The notes below the pieces were generated by a model. It was given only the letters and a program-made list of their open reading frames with translations, did no database searches and was not told the origin of the DNA. Position numbers and translations under genes: made by a program. Source: Dysgonomonas sp. UBA7710 (GTDB lineage: Bacteria > Bacteroidota > Bacteroidia > Bacteroidales > Dysgonomonadaceae). Taken from it: 64,000 nucleotides of DNA. Positions 1-8,915 of this stretch are shown here, one piece after another. The stretch spans positions 109,871 to 173,870 of the forward strand of contig NZ_DLFW01000041.1 in assembly GCF_002482385.1 (NCBI RefSeq). Direction: 5' to 3'. Positions within the stretch are counted from its first letter, which is position 1, and each line of letters begins with the position of its first letter.

Positions 1-384
1 ACATCGGCATATTGGCTAATTAGTACATTAGTTTTCTGTTACTTCTGTTACTTTTCAACTATATACAGTTAAAGAAAGCAAAAACAACAAGATAAAAATA
101 GTAGAAAAAGTGTCAGATGTGTCAGGTTTTAACATTATATAGTTAATAAATGAAAATTAAGCTAATAATTATAAGTGACAATTTTCGTACATTTGCCCGA
201 CTTTTTATTACTTCATTTTTATATATAATAAATAAGACCTCACATTTTAATCTTTTTTTTACCTAAAAGTTAATCAGACCGTTAATCAGTTCCGGCTTTA
301 TTTGTATAGCCCTTCCGGAAAAGTTTAGCCTTTTCCCGATAGCGGTAATTATGTGTCTTAAATTATTATATAAATACCAGTTTC
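1..384. other. AT-rich leader upstream of the GH2 gene
   Basis: No gene is visible here. The stretch is AT-rich and holds two short direct repeats: TTCTGTTAC twice in tandem (34-51), and GTTAATCAG twice with a 12-nt period (269-277 and 281-289). A possible -7 box TACATTTG lies at 188-195, but no good -33 TTG sits at the usual distance. The repeated GTTAATCAG could be a regulator site for the GH2 gene; this is inference only. Confidence 0.4.
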
Positions 385-3300
385 ATGAAAAAAAATTATT
401 TAAAGTTTATAGCAGCTATCCTCCTCTGTACGATATGTACAAATAAAGTACAGGCACAGTCCCGGATAGATTATAAATTTCCATTTAATCCGGTAAGAGG
501 GTTAGTATATGAAGAAGAAAAGCCTTACCGTCAGGAATTATGTTTAAACGGGAAATGGGATTTTATGCCTGTTTATAATGCAAAAGCCACAGATTTCCGG
601 TTCCCGTCCACATTCAAAAAAGAGAATGTTCCTATAAAAATACCATCTCCCTGGAATGTAAATAATTTCACAGATGGACAAGGTGGTGATTTTATAACCT
701 ATCCCAGTTATCCTAAAGAATGGAAAAAAGCTCAAATAGGCTGGATGAAGAAGAATATATCTATACCGGCCGACTGGAACGGAAAACAGATAATACTCCA
801 TTTTGAAGGAGTAATGGGAAAAAGCGAAGTATATGTGAACGGACAAAAGGTAGCGGACAATTTCGAGCTATTCCTGCCTTTTGAAGCAGATATCACCCCG
901 TATATCAAAGCCGGACAGAAAAATGAAATAATGGTTGGTGTTGCTAAAGGTAGTCTGTTCGACGAACCGGGCAAATACGGACGCCGGACATATGTCGGAG
1001 GTTCAATGTGGGGTATAGAAATGGCGGGAATCTGGCAGGATGTATATTTATTTGCATATAATCCTGTGTATATACGAGATATCTTTATTCAGCCTGATGT
1101 ACAGAACAAAAATCTAAAAATAGAACTCGAAATTAATAATACCACTGCCCAAAAGAAAACAATAAGCCTGAACACAGAAATAAAAAAATGGTATAATCTG
1201 GCCGGCCGTTCAATAAATGAAAGTCCTGAAGAAAAGAGCGAGCTTGCAACAAAAGCATCTCTGACCTTTCCTGAAGAGAAAAAAGTGACATTAGCGGCAA
1301 ATACTGTAACTAAAATAACCATACAGAAAGCCGTTTCTAACGAATTGGATTACTGGACACCTGATACTCCAAATCTGTACGGAGCTGTAGTAAGCCTGAA
1401 AGAAAATAACAAGACAATCGACATAAAGCAAGACAGATTCGGATGGCGCCAATTCTCTATATCCGGCGACCGCCTCTTACTTAATGGAGATCCTATCTCA
1501 TTAAGGGGCGACTCATGGCACTTTATGGGTGTACCTCAAATGACCCGCCGTTATACATGGGCATGGTTCAGCATGCTGAAAGATGCCAATGCCAATGCAG
1601 TACGCTTTCATGCCCAGCCTTTTCCCCGTTTTTATCTGGATGTTGCCGACGAAATGGGAATATGCGTACTTGATGAAACCGGCATTTGGTCGAGCGATGG
1701 CGGTCCTAAAATTGACAGTGACAACTACTGGGAAAGTTGTGCCGAGCATATCCGCCGTCTGATAAAACGGGATAAAAATCATGCATCGGTATTTGGTTGG
1801 AGTGTTTGTAATGAAACGGTACCTGTAGCCATGCATGTTTTTAAAGCCCCGGAACCGCTTATTCAGAAGCAACTGGATGAAATAAACAGATGGGTTAAGA
1901 TCACAATGGAAGCAGACCCTACCCGCCCCTGGATTTCCGGTGATGGAGAAACCGACCGTCCAACAAATCTTCCTACAGTCATAGGACATTATGGAGGCAT
2001 GGATGGAATGAAAAAATGGTCATCGGAAGGTAAACCCTGGGGCATAGGAGAACAAAGTATGGCATACTATGGAACGCCCAAACAAGTTTCTGAGTACAAT
2101 GGAAACAGAGCATACGAAAGTATGCAGGGACGAATGGAAGCCGTTGCTATCGAGAGTTATGGATTAATAAAAACACAACGGGAGTTGAACGCGTCATACA
2201 GCTCGATATTCAATATGGCCTGGTACGCCTTGCAACCTCTCGAACTAGGGCTGAAAAATACGAAGCGCCCACCTTTACCCGAAGATGGAATTTTCTTTGG
2301 ATTCGAAGAAGGAGCATATGGCATGCAGCCTGAAAGGTTGGGGCCATATACAACAACATTGAATCCGGGTTACGACGCCTCACTACCCTTATACCGTACA
2401 TGGCCCCTATTCGAAGCCGTACGGAATGCAAATGCTACGCCCATACTCCCTTATAGCGGAAAAATAAAAGATAAGATAGAAAAGGAAAAGGAAGTAGATA
2501 TTGCAGATGCAATCATTGTGTATGCATCGCAAAGTTCTAAACTGAAAGAAGACTTAGAAAACATAGGGTTAAAAATTCTTACAGAGGGTAAAGTGACCAA
2601 TAAGAGCGTTGTAATAGTCGATGGCAATAATTTAACGGATAATACCCAAAATCTGTTGTCTAAAATACAGAAAGCGATAGAGGCCGGGGCTAAAATATTT
2701 GTAATAGGTATTAACAGACAATCAATAGACTTTATTAATAAATTTATGCCATATGTTGTGACTTTAGAAGACAGGCAGGCTACATCTTTCCTGAAAGAAG
2801 GGAATCCTTTACTTCTGCAAGGGTTAAATCATTCCGATTTCTATTTCTCTGAACTAATCCCTAGAGGAAAAACAGCTATGCATTATGGCTTATCGGGTGA
2901 TTTTGCTATGAAAGCAAATATTATCCTGAGAGCTTGTAATACAGATTGGCAGCGCTGGAATTATCAAGCGGAAACATCTAAGACGGGAAATGTTTTTCGT
3001 AGCGAACGCGAAGCAAAAGGTTCTGATATCGTAATTGCTTCTATAGAATCAGGAAACGCAGAAATTATCATTTCCTCTTTAGACCTGAGTGAAATCTCGA
3101 TGGAAACAACCGCTCTATTGACAAAGATTTTGTCTAATCTGGGGGCTGCCATATCAAATGACAATATAAAGAACATGCAAGCTCTCAGTAGTAACGCCAG
3201 ATTGCACCGCACACTGTTGTTAGGGCCTTTAAGTAAAAATCCCCAGAGCGCAGACAAACTGTTATCTACCGATTTTATACATGGCGAATCATCCATTGTT

Positions 3301-3723
3301 CCACAACTAAACACTATATCCGATAATGAGAATTGGAAAGTTGCCACCAGTGATAATAATGGAACCTTTACTTTAGCCAAACCCGAAAGAGACAGAGTAC
3401 CTGTGGCATATATGAGTTTCTGGATATATAGTCCGCGTTCTTTAAGCAACCTGCTGGCTGAGCCGGATATGCCTAGTATGGATATGTATGTAGGATTAGA
3501 GGGTGGCATTACGGTTTATCTGAATAGCCATCAGATTGCTTCTATGGAAATTACAGGAAAAGAAGACAGTAAAATTCCCAATATTATGCTTGACAAAGGT
3601 TGGAACCATATAATAATAAAACTTGTGAATCCAAAGAATAATTTCCAGATAAAGTCAAATATACGCTTCGACTCTGATGATAAAAACTTTATGAAACAAG
3701 TATTATCTTCTGTTGTAAGATAG
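385..3723 (+). CDS. Secreted glycoside hydrolase family 2 protein
   Basis: Predicted exported GH2 enzyme of 1112 residues that would cleave a beta-linked sugar in the periplasm or at the surface; the exact sugar cannot be read from sequence. A signal peptide covers about residues 1-24 (ending VQAQS). It is followed by the GH2 sugar-binding jelly roll (about 50-230), an immunoglobulin-like domain (about 230-365) and the TIM barrel. The acid/base Glu is in WSVCNET (about residue 477) and the probable nucleophile Glu in GIGEQS (about residue 556), spaced as in the family. A long C-terminal part (about 700-1112) is extra compared with minimal GH2 enzymes: a Rossmann/flavodoxin-like stretch and a final beta-rich, possibly carbohydrate-binding, domain. 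It precedes the keto-glycoside genes on the same strand, but a strong hairpin at 3731-3794 separates them. Confidence 0.9.
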   Translation: MKKNYLKFIAAILLCTICTNKVQAQSRIDYKFPFNPVRGLVYEEEKPYRQELCLNGKWDFMPVYNAKATDFRFPSTFKKENVPIKIPSPWNVNNFTDGQGGDFITYPSYPKEWKKAQIGWMKKNISIPADWNGKQIILHFEGVMGKSEVYVNGQKVADNFELFLPFEADITPYIKAGQKNEIMVGVAKGSLFDEPGKYGRRTYVGGSMWGIEMAGIWQDVYLFAYNPVYIRDIFIQPDVQNKNLKIELEINNTTAQKKTISLNTEIKKWYNLAGRSINESPEEKSELATKASLTFPEEKKVTLAANTVTKITIQKAVSNELDYWTPDTPNLYGAVVSLKENNKTIDIKQDRFGWRQFSISGDRLLLNGDPISLRGDSWHFMGVPQMTRRYTWAWFSMLKDANANAVRFHAQPFPRFYLDVADEMGICVLDETGIWSSDGGPKIDSDNYWESCAEHIRRLIKRDKNHASVFGWSVCNETVPVAMHVFKAPEPLIQKQLDEINRWVKITMEADPTRPWISGDGETDRPTNLPTVIGHYGGMDGMKKWSSEGKPWGIGEQSMAYYGTPKQVSEYNGNRAYESMQGRMEAVAIESYGLIKTQRELNASYSSIFNMAWYALQPLELGLKNTKRPPLPEDGIFFGFEEGAYGMQPERLGPYTTTLNPGYDASLPLYRTWPLFEAVRNANATPILPYSGKIKDKIEKEKEVDIADAIIVYASQSSKLKEDLENIGLKILTEGKVTNKSVVIVDGNNLTDNTQNLLSKIQKAIEAGAKIFVIGINRQSIDFINKFMPYVVTLEDRQATSFLKEGNPLLLQGLNHSDFYFSELIPRGKTAMHYGLSGDFAMKANIILRACNTDWQRWNYQAETSKTGNVFRSEREAKGSDIVIASIESGNAEIIISSLDLSEISMETTALLTKILSNLGAAISNDNIKNMQALSSNARLHRTLLLGPLSKNPQSADKLLSTDFIHGESSIVPQLNTISDNENWKVATSDNNGTFTLAKPERDRVPVAYMSFWIYSPRSLSNLLAEPDMPSMDMYVGLEGGITVYLNSHQIASMEITGKEDSKIPNIMLDKGWNHIIIKLVNPKNNFQIKSNIRFDSDDKNFMKQVLSSVVR

Positions 3724-3730
3724 GACGAAC

Positions 3731-3794
3731 ATCAAATTTTCATAGTGCGTTTCCGATACTTATAGGAGGTGAAACACACTATGAAAATTTTGAT
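3731..3794 (+). terminator. Long stem-loop after the GH2 gene
   Basis: The arms 3731-3753 and 3771-3794 are near-perfect inverted repeats of about 23 nt, with one mismatch and one bulged T, around a 17-nt loop. It starts 7 nt after the GH2 stop, so it probably ends or insulates that transcript. The arms are unusually long and no clean T-run follows, so a mobile palindromic element is an alternative. Confidence 0.6.
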
Positions 3795-3847
3795 ATAGTT
3801 GTCTTAGCATGTATCTTTGGACGACGATAATCATCAGTAAATATATT

Positions 3848-4237
3848 ATGAGAATAGAACATTTAGCTATATGGGTCGAAGATATTGAACGAATGCGCGA
3901 ATTTTATCTTAAATACTTTGACACAACATCCGGTGAAAAATATTTTAATTCCCAAAAAAGATTTACCTCATATTTTATAAAATTTAATGATGGAGGATGC
4001 CGGATAGAATTGATGAACCGTCCCGATATTTCAAGTAATCCCGGAAACAGGGGATTAATTATGGGAAATACTCATTTTGCCGTTACGGTAGGTAGCAAAG
4101 AAGCTGTCAATGAACTGACGGAACTACTCCGTAAAGATGGATACATAATAGAAGGCGAGCCCAGAACATCAGGCGACGGTTATTATGAGAGCGTAATATC
4201 GGACCCTGAAGGCAATATTGTTGAGATAATAGCTTAA
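3848..4237 (+). CDS. VOC (glyoxalase/bleomycin-resistance fold) family protein
   Basis: Small single-domain vicinal-oxygen-chelate protein of 129 residues. The start at 3848 (MRIEHLAIW) fits the family better than the in-frame ATG 39 nt upstream, because the VOC fold begins with this strand. Two beta-alpha-beta-beta-beta modules can be seen. The usual metal-ligand positions are filled: His in IEHLAI, Glu in RIELMN, His in THFAV, and the final Glu in GNIVEI. Members include lactoylglutathione lyase-like enzymes, dioxygenases and resistance proteins; the substrate cannot be told. It lies alone between the GH2 hairpin and the regulator gene, so any link to the neighbouring sugar pathway is only positional. 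Confidence 0.85.
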   Translation: MRIEHLAIWVEDIERMREFYLKYFDTTSGEKYFNSQKRFTSYFIKFNDGGCRIELMNRPDISSNPGNRGLIMGNTHFAVTVGSKEAVNELTELLRKDGYIIEGEPRTSGDGYYESVISDPEGNIVEIIA

Positions 4238-4300
4238 CATATGGAGAAGGTTCTTTACGATCAAAGATAGACCTTAAGTTGTGAATTTTATACAAAAATT

Positions 4301-4342
4301 GACCTGTATCATTTCGCATCTGAATATAATCAGATACATTTG
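4301..4342 (+). promoter_or_regulatory. Putative promoter and operator of the TPR-HTH regulator
   Basis: The motif GACCTGTATCATTTCGC lies at 4301-4317 and a Bacteroidetes-type -7 box TACATTTG at 4335-4342, about 45 nt before the start codon. A nearly identical motif (GACCGGTATCATTTGC, 6169-6184) precedes the oxidoreductase operon, which suggests that one regulator controls both. Confidence 0.45.
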
Positions 4343-4387
4343 TATTTCAACAAACAGATGTGCCCCGGGACAAGGTTATAAAGAACC

Positions 4388-6061
4388 ATGAGAAACAAAA
4401 GAAGTATACGTCAAAAGTATTATATTGTGCCTCTTATTTTTTTCATTTTTTCTATTTCACTATATGGAAAAGATGATCTGAAGTCCATGTCTGATTATCT
4501 GGATCATATAATTGATAATAAAGAACAATTTACAGAACAAAAAGAAAAAGGAATCAGCAACCTCAAAAAGCTGTTGGAAAAGAAATCTTCTTCCTCGGAA
4601 TATGAATATGAGATAAACCTCAGGCTGTACAACGAATACAAGAAATTTAAACTGGATTCGGCAATACATTATGCTGAAAGAAATGTGCAGATTGCAGAAT
4701 CTCTGAATAACCAAAATCTGAAATATAATTCAGACATTAACCTTGCCAAAGTCTACTCCTATGCCGGAAGATTACTGGAATCGGAGAAAATACTGACAAG
4801 CCTGGATTCGCACAAACTTCCAAAAGACCTGTTGGCCGAATATTATGAAACATACTCCCGGTTTTACGAACACTACGGAGCTACAAGCAACCAAAGTAAA
4901 TACTATCATCAGGTGGAAATGTACAGAGACTCATTGCTAGGTGTTTTGGATCAATCTTCTTTTTTATATAAGATTAATATTGCCCACAGATATATCACTT
5001 TGCGCAATACGGAAAAAGCATCCGAGTTACTGAACGACCTGCTTAACACAGAAGATATCGACACTCCTGAATATGCTTTGATTACTCATTATCTGGGAAC
5101 AATAAACGCGATGAAGGGCAATACGGAACTGGAAAAAAAATATTATACTATGTCGGCCATAGCTGATATAAAAAATTCCATAAAGGAAAATGCCTCTTTT
5201 CAACGTCTGGCGGTTATATATTATAACAGTGACGATATATCAAAAGCCTTCAAGTATACACAATCTGCTATCGAGGATGCTGTCTTTTCGGGAGTTCAAT
5301 TCCGTACCGCAGAAATGTCAAAGTTCTATTCGATTATCAATGCTTCGTATCAGGCAAAAGAAGCAAAGACAAACAGTAAATTAAAAACTTATCTGGTATT
5401 GATAAGCCTACTGTCTCTATTTCTCATTTTATTGGTGATATATATCTATAAACAGATGAAAAAATTATCCCGGATTAAAGAAGAACTGTCCGGAACCAAT
5501 AAAAAGCTGATTACTCTGAATGAAGAGATTAATGGTACCAATAATTTGCTGAACGAAAGGAATGAGCAGTTATGGGAATCGAACCAGATCAAGGAGCAGT
5601 ATATTGCTCAATTTCTGGATCTTTGCTCGACTTACATCGACAAAATGGAGGATTATCGTAAGACCCTTTACAAGTTGGGTATAAACAGGCACTATGAAGA
5701 ACTGATTAAAAAATTGAAATCGACCACAGTAGTTGATAAAGAACTGGATGACTTATATGCACATTTTGACAATACCTTTTTAAGTTTATACCCCACATTT
5801 GTTTCCGATTTTAATTCTCTTCTGGCAAAGGAAGAACAGGTTACACTCAAAACGGAAGATCTGCTAAATAAGGAATTACGGATTTATGCCCTCTTACGGT
5901 TAGGCATAACAGACAGTACTAAGATTGCTAGTTTTCTTCGCTGCTCTATGAGTACAATTTACAACTACCGGACAAAGATGAGAAACAAAGCCGCTTCCAA
6001 TCGTGATGAGTTTGAAGAAATGGTTATGAAAATAGGGACAATAAGCAAAAAAACAGAATAA
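4388..6061 (+). CDS. Membrane-bound TPR/HTH transcriptional regulator (DUF6377 type)
   Basis: A 557-residue one-protein sensor-regulator typical of Bacteroidetes sugar loci. An N-terminal signal/anchor segment (about residues 10-27) is followed by helical TPR-like repeats to about residue 325. A transmembrane helix (about 334-354, LVLISLLSLFLILLVIYIY) and a coiled coil (about 357-405) come next, and then a C-terminal domain. That domain ends in a LuxR-like helix-turn-helix (LRLGITDSTKIASFLRCS, then STIYNYRTKMRNK, about 505-540). The layout suggests periplasmic sensing coupled to cytoplasmic DNA binding. It is immediately upstream of the two oxidoreductases and is the likely regulator of that operon. 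I recall this family as DUF6377; the domain number should be checked. Confidence 0.8.
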   Translation: MRNKRSIRQKYYIVPLIFFIFSISLYGKDDLKSMSDYLDHIIDNKEQFTEQKEKGISNLKKLLEKKSSSSEYEYEINLRLYNEYKKFKLDSAIHYAERNVQIAESLNNQNLKYNSDINLAKVYSYAGRLLESEKILTSLDSHKLPKDLLAEYYETYSRFYEHYGATSNQSKYYHQVEMYRDSLLGVLDQSSFLYKINIAHRYITLRNTEKASELLNDLLNTEDIDTPEYALITHYLGTINAMKGNTELEKKYYTMSAIADIKNSIKENASFQRLAVIYYNSDDISKAFKYTQSAIEDAVFSGVQFRTAEMSKFYSIINASYQAKEAKTNSKLKTYLVLISLLSLFLILLVIYIYKQMKKLSRIKEELSGTNKKLITLNEEINGTNNLLNERNEQLWESNQIKEQYIAQFLDLCSTYIDKMEDYRKTLYKLGINRHYEELIKKLKSTTVVDKELDDLYAHFDNTFLSLYPTFVSDFNSLLAKEEQVTLKTEDLLNKELRIYALLRLGITDSTKIASFLRCSMSTIYNYRTKMRNKAASNRDEFEEMVMKIGTISKKTE

Positions 6062-6168
6062 ATTTATTCTAACCGGTCTACATTTTTTAACTTCAAAAAA
6101 AACCTTATCCATTACATATCAACAACATACAGAAAAACTACTTCTACAAAATACTACTTAGAAAAACC

Positions 6169-6195
6169 GACCGGTATCATTTGCTGCTAGTTTTG
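6169..6195 (+). promoter_or_regulatory. Putative operator and promoter of the keto-glycoside operon
   Basis: The motif GACCGGTATCATTTGC (6169-6184) is followed by a -7-like box TAGTTTTG (6188-6195), about 110 nt before the first oxidoreductase start. The motif repeats the one upstream of the regulator gene. No clear -33 TTG is present at the usual spacing, which would fit an activator-dependent promoter. Confidence 0.45.
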
Positions 6196-6303
6196 TAATC
6201 AAGAGGAAAATCCGAATATTTTTTACCATGAAAGGCAATTGAAATGTTTTTGCCTGACGCTTTTCCTCTATAAATTAACAAATGATCTTTTATCGTTAAT
6301 AGC

Positions 6304-7377
6304 ATGAATACTAAAATTAAAGTCGGACTCATAGGGTTTGGCAGGATGGGAAGGTTTTATCTTCAGGAGATGCAGAAGAGTGGACGGTGGAATGTGGCTT
6401 ATATATGTGACGTAAGCCCAAGCTCACGGGAACTAGCCAGAAAACTTTCTCCGGAATCTGAAATTATAGAAAACGAACAGAAAATATTTGATGACCCGAC
6501 AGTACAGGTTGTTGGTCTGTTTGCTCTGGCCAACTCAAGAAAGGAACAAATAGAGAAAGCGATTCAAAGCGGAAAACACGTCATTTCCGAAAAACCGATA
6601 GCAGATACTATTACAAGGGAATGGAATGCTGTGAGTGTTGCAGAAAGTACACATTTGTTCTCTACAGTAAATCTTTATCTGCGCAACTCGTGGTATCATA
6701 AATTAATCAAAGACTTTATACAAAAAGGCGAAATCGGCGAGTTGGCCATCATACGCATATGCCATCTTACACCGGGATTAGCCCCGGGAGAAGGGCATGA
6801 ATACGAAGGCCCGTCATTTCACGATTGCGGAATGCATTATGTAGACATCGCACGCTGGTACACCGACTGTAATTTCAGGACATGGAACGCGCAGGCTGTA
6901 CGGATGTGGAATTATAAAGACCCGTGGTGGCTACAGTGTCACGGGACATTTGAGAATGGTGTTGTCTTCGATATTACACAGGGACATGTCTATGGACAAT
7001 TATCAGCCAAGCAGACACACAACTCATATATAGATATGATTGGAACTGAAGGTATTGCCCGTATGACACACGACTTTAAAACAGCTGTGGTCGAACTACA
7101 CGGAGTCACCCAGACTATACGGGAAGAAAGGCCATTCGGGGGGAAAAACATAGACGTATTATGTAACTTGTTTGCCGATTCCATAGAATCAGGTATCAGA
7201 CACCCCAACTTGCCAACACTCCGAGACTCGGCCATATCCTCAGAATATGCATGGGAATTTCTGGAAGATGCCAAGAGTAAGGACTTGCCGGCTATAGGAG
7301 AAATACAGACTCTGGAAAAAATATTGCAAAGGAGAAAAACAATGAAAAACGGGTATGGCCTGTTACAACAAATATAA
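6304..7377 (+). CDS. Gfo/Idh/MocA family oxidoreductase (cytoplasmic)
   Basis: NAD(P)-dependent sugar dehydrogenase-like protein of 357 residues without a signal peptide. The Rossmann motif GFGRMG is at residues 11-16. The Lys of the family EKP motif is in ISEKP (96-98), and the C-terminal catalytic-domain motif GPSFHDCGMHYVDIARWY carries the expected His/Asp pair. Family members oxidise or reduce sugar hydroxyls, including inositol and glucoside C3 positions. It is first in a run with the Tat-exported homologue, a DUF1080 lipoprotein and a sugar isomerase-like protein, so a role in sugar oxidation to, or reduction of, a 3-keto sugar is likely. It starts 242 nt after the regulator, behind its own putative promoter. 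Confidence 0.88.
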   Translation: MNTKIKVGLIGFGRMGRFYLQEMQKSGRWNVAYICDVSPSSRELARKLSPESEIIENEQKIFDDPTVQVVGLFALANSRKEQIEKAIQSGKHVISEKPIADTITREWNAVSVAESTHLFSTVNLYLRNSWYHKLIKDFIQKGEIGELAIIRICHLTPGLAPGEGHEYEGPSFHDCGMHYVDIARWYTDCNFRTWNAQAVRMWNYKDPWWLQCHGTFENGVVFDITQGHVYGQLSAKQTHNSYIDMIGTEGIARMTHDFKTAVVELHGVTQTIREERPFGGKNIDVLCNLFADSIESGIRHPNLPTLRDSAISSEYAWEFLEDAKSKDLPAIGEIQTLEKILQRRKTMKNGYGLLQQI

Positions 7378-7411
7378 TATTTCAGTTACTAATAAATACA
7401 ATTTTTAAATT

Positions 7412-8881
7412 ATGTCAGACTTTTCAAGAAGAAAGTTCCTGAAAACAGGAGCTACAGCATTAGCCGGACTAGCAGTAGTGCCAAATACCGTTCTGGGAAA
7501 ATCATTCGGACATGTTGCTCCCAGTGATAAACTTAACATCATAGGTGTAGGTGTAGGCGGTCGCGGGGCACACGTCTTAAGAAGTATGAATTCTCAGAAT
7601 ATCATAGGACTATGCGATGTGGACTGGAAATATAGCGCAAATGTATTTAAGGAATACCCTAACGCGAAGAAATATTACGATTATCGCAAGATGTTTGAGG
7701 AACTGGGAAAAGAGGCTGACGGGGTAATGATTGCAACGGCAGACCATACACATGCTATTGTAGCGGCTGAAGCTATGACAATGGGAAAACACGTGTATGT
7801 AGAAAAACCATTGACCCATACTGTCTATGAATCACGCCTACTCACAAAACTGGCTGAAAAACATAAAGTTGCGACACAAATGGGTAATCAGGGTGCATCC
7901 GGTGAAGGCGTGCGCAAAATGTGTGAATGGATATGGAATGGTGAGATAGGTGAAATAACAAAAGTGGAAGCCTTTACCGACCGTCCTATCTGGCCACAAG
8001 GGCTTAACCGTCCCGAAAAAGGAGAAAAAGCCCCAAATACCCTTAACTGGGATCTATTCCTCGGACCTGCAAAATATCGTGAATATAACTCTATTTATAC
8101 ACCGTGGAACTGGCGTGGCTGGTGGGATTTCGGAACAGGCGCGTTAGGAGATATGGCCTGCCATATCCTGCATCCTGTTTTTAAGGGTTTAAAGTTAAGT
8201 TATCCAACCAAGGCACAGGCGAGCTCAACTCTTCTTCTGACTGATAGTGCACCTAGTGCCCAAACTGTAGAACTAACATTCCCGGCCCGGGAAAACATGC
8301 CTAAAGTAGCAATGCCTGAGGTTAAAGTAATCTGGTACGACGGAGGATTGAGACCAAGACTGCCTGAAGGATTCCCTGCCAATAAAGATCTGAATGATGA
8401 AGGGGGTGGCGTGATATTTCATGGAACAAAAGACACTCTTATCTGTGGTTGCTATGGTGTACGCCCATGGTTGCTTTCCGGCAGAACCCCGAATGCGCCT
8501 AAAGTATTAAGAGAAGTGACAACTTCCCACGAAATGGATTGGGTACGTGCATGTAAAGAAGATGCTTCGAACCGTGTTCAGACTGCATCACCTTTCAGTG
8601 AGGCCGGTCCGTTTAACGAAATGGTGGTTATGGGTGTGCTTGCGGTGAGATTACAATCTCTTAATCAGGAATTGCATTGGGACGGACCAAATATGAAATT
8701 TACCAATATCGGTCCGAACGCAACCATTCGCACTGTTATCAAAGATGGCTTTCAGATTAAAGACGGGCATCCGACATTCGACAAGACATGGACTGACCCG
8801 GTAAATGCGCAAGCTTATGCACAGGAGTTAATCAAACATACATACCGTGAAGGATGGAAACTCCCCGAAATGCCAAGATAA
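7412..8881 (+). CDS. Tat-exported Gfo/Idh/MocA family oxidoreductase
   Basis: A 489-residue secreted homologue of the upstream dehydrogenase. A twin-arginine signal is plain (RRKFLK at residues 6-11, then a hydrophobic stretch ending near VLGKS), so it folds with its cofactor before export. The Rossmann glycine motif is in GVGVGGRG, the catalytic Lys in VEKPLTHT, and the secreted-subfamily motif WDFGTGALGDMACHILHP follows. Related exported proteins oxidise glycosides at C3, and some are annotated GH109-like. It lies 34 nt after the previous gene and 34 nt before the DUF1080 gene, which indicates one operon. The likely role is periplasmic oxidation of a glycoside to its 3-keto form. How the tightly bound cofactor is recycled outside the cytoplasm is not visible. 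Confidence 0.88.
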   Translation: MSDFSRRKFLKTGATALAGLAVVPNTVLGKSFGHVAPSDKLNIIGVGVGGRGAHVLRSMNSQNIIGLCDVDWKYSANVFKEYPNAKKYYDYRKMFEELGKEADGVMIATADHTHAIVAAEAMTMGKHVYVEKPLTHTVYESRLLTKLAEKHKVATQMGNQGASGEGVRKMCEWIWNGEIGEITKVEAFTDRPIWPQGLNRPEKGEKAPNTLNWDLFLGPAKYREYNSIYTPWNWRGWWDFGTGALGDMACHILHPVFKGLKLSYPTKAQASSTLLLTDSAPSAQTVELTFPARENMPKVAMPEVKVIWYDGGLRPRLPEGFPANKDLNDEGGGVIFHGTKDTLICGCYGVRPWLLSGRTPNAPKVLREVTTSHEMDWVRACKEDASNRVQTASPFSEAGPFNEMVVMGVLAVRLQSLNQELHWDGPNMKFTNIGPNATIRTVIKDGFQIKDGHPTFDKTWTDPVNAQAYAQELIKHTYREGWKLPEMPR

Positions 8882-8915
8882 ACCATATAATTATTACAAT
8901 ATAAAAAATAGAGAG

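Noticed and set aside
2964..3509. A 181-codon minus-strand open frame inside the GH2 gene
   Set aside because: Antisense to conserved GH2 C-terminal coding sequence with no family resemblance.
3731..3794. Insertion-sequence end or remnant
   Set aside because: The inverted arms enclose only a 17-nt loop, and there is no transposase fragment or target duplication nearby.
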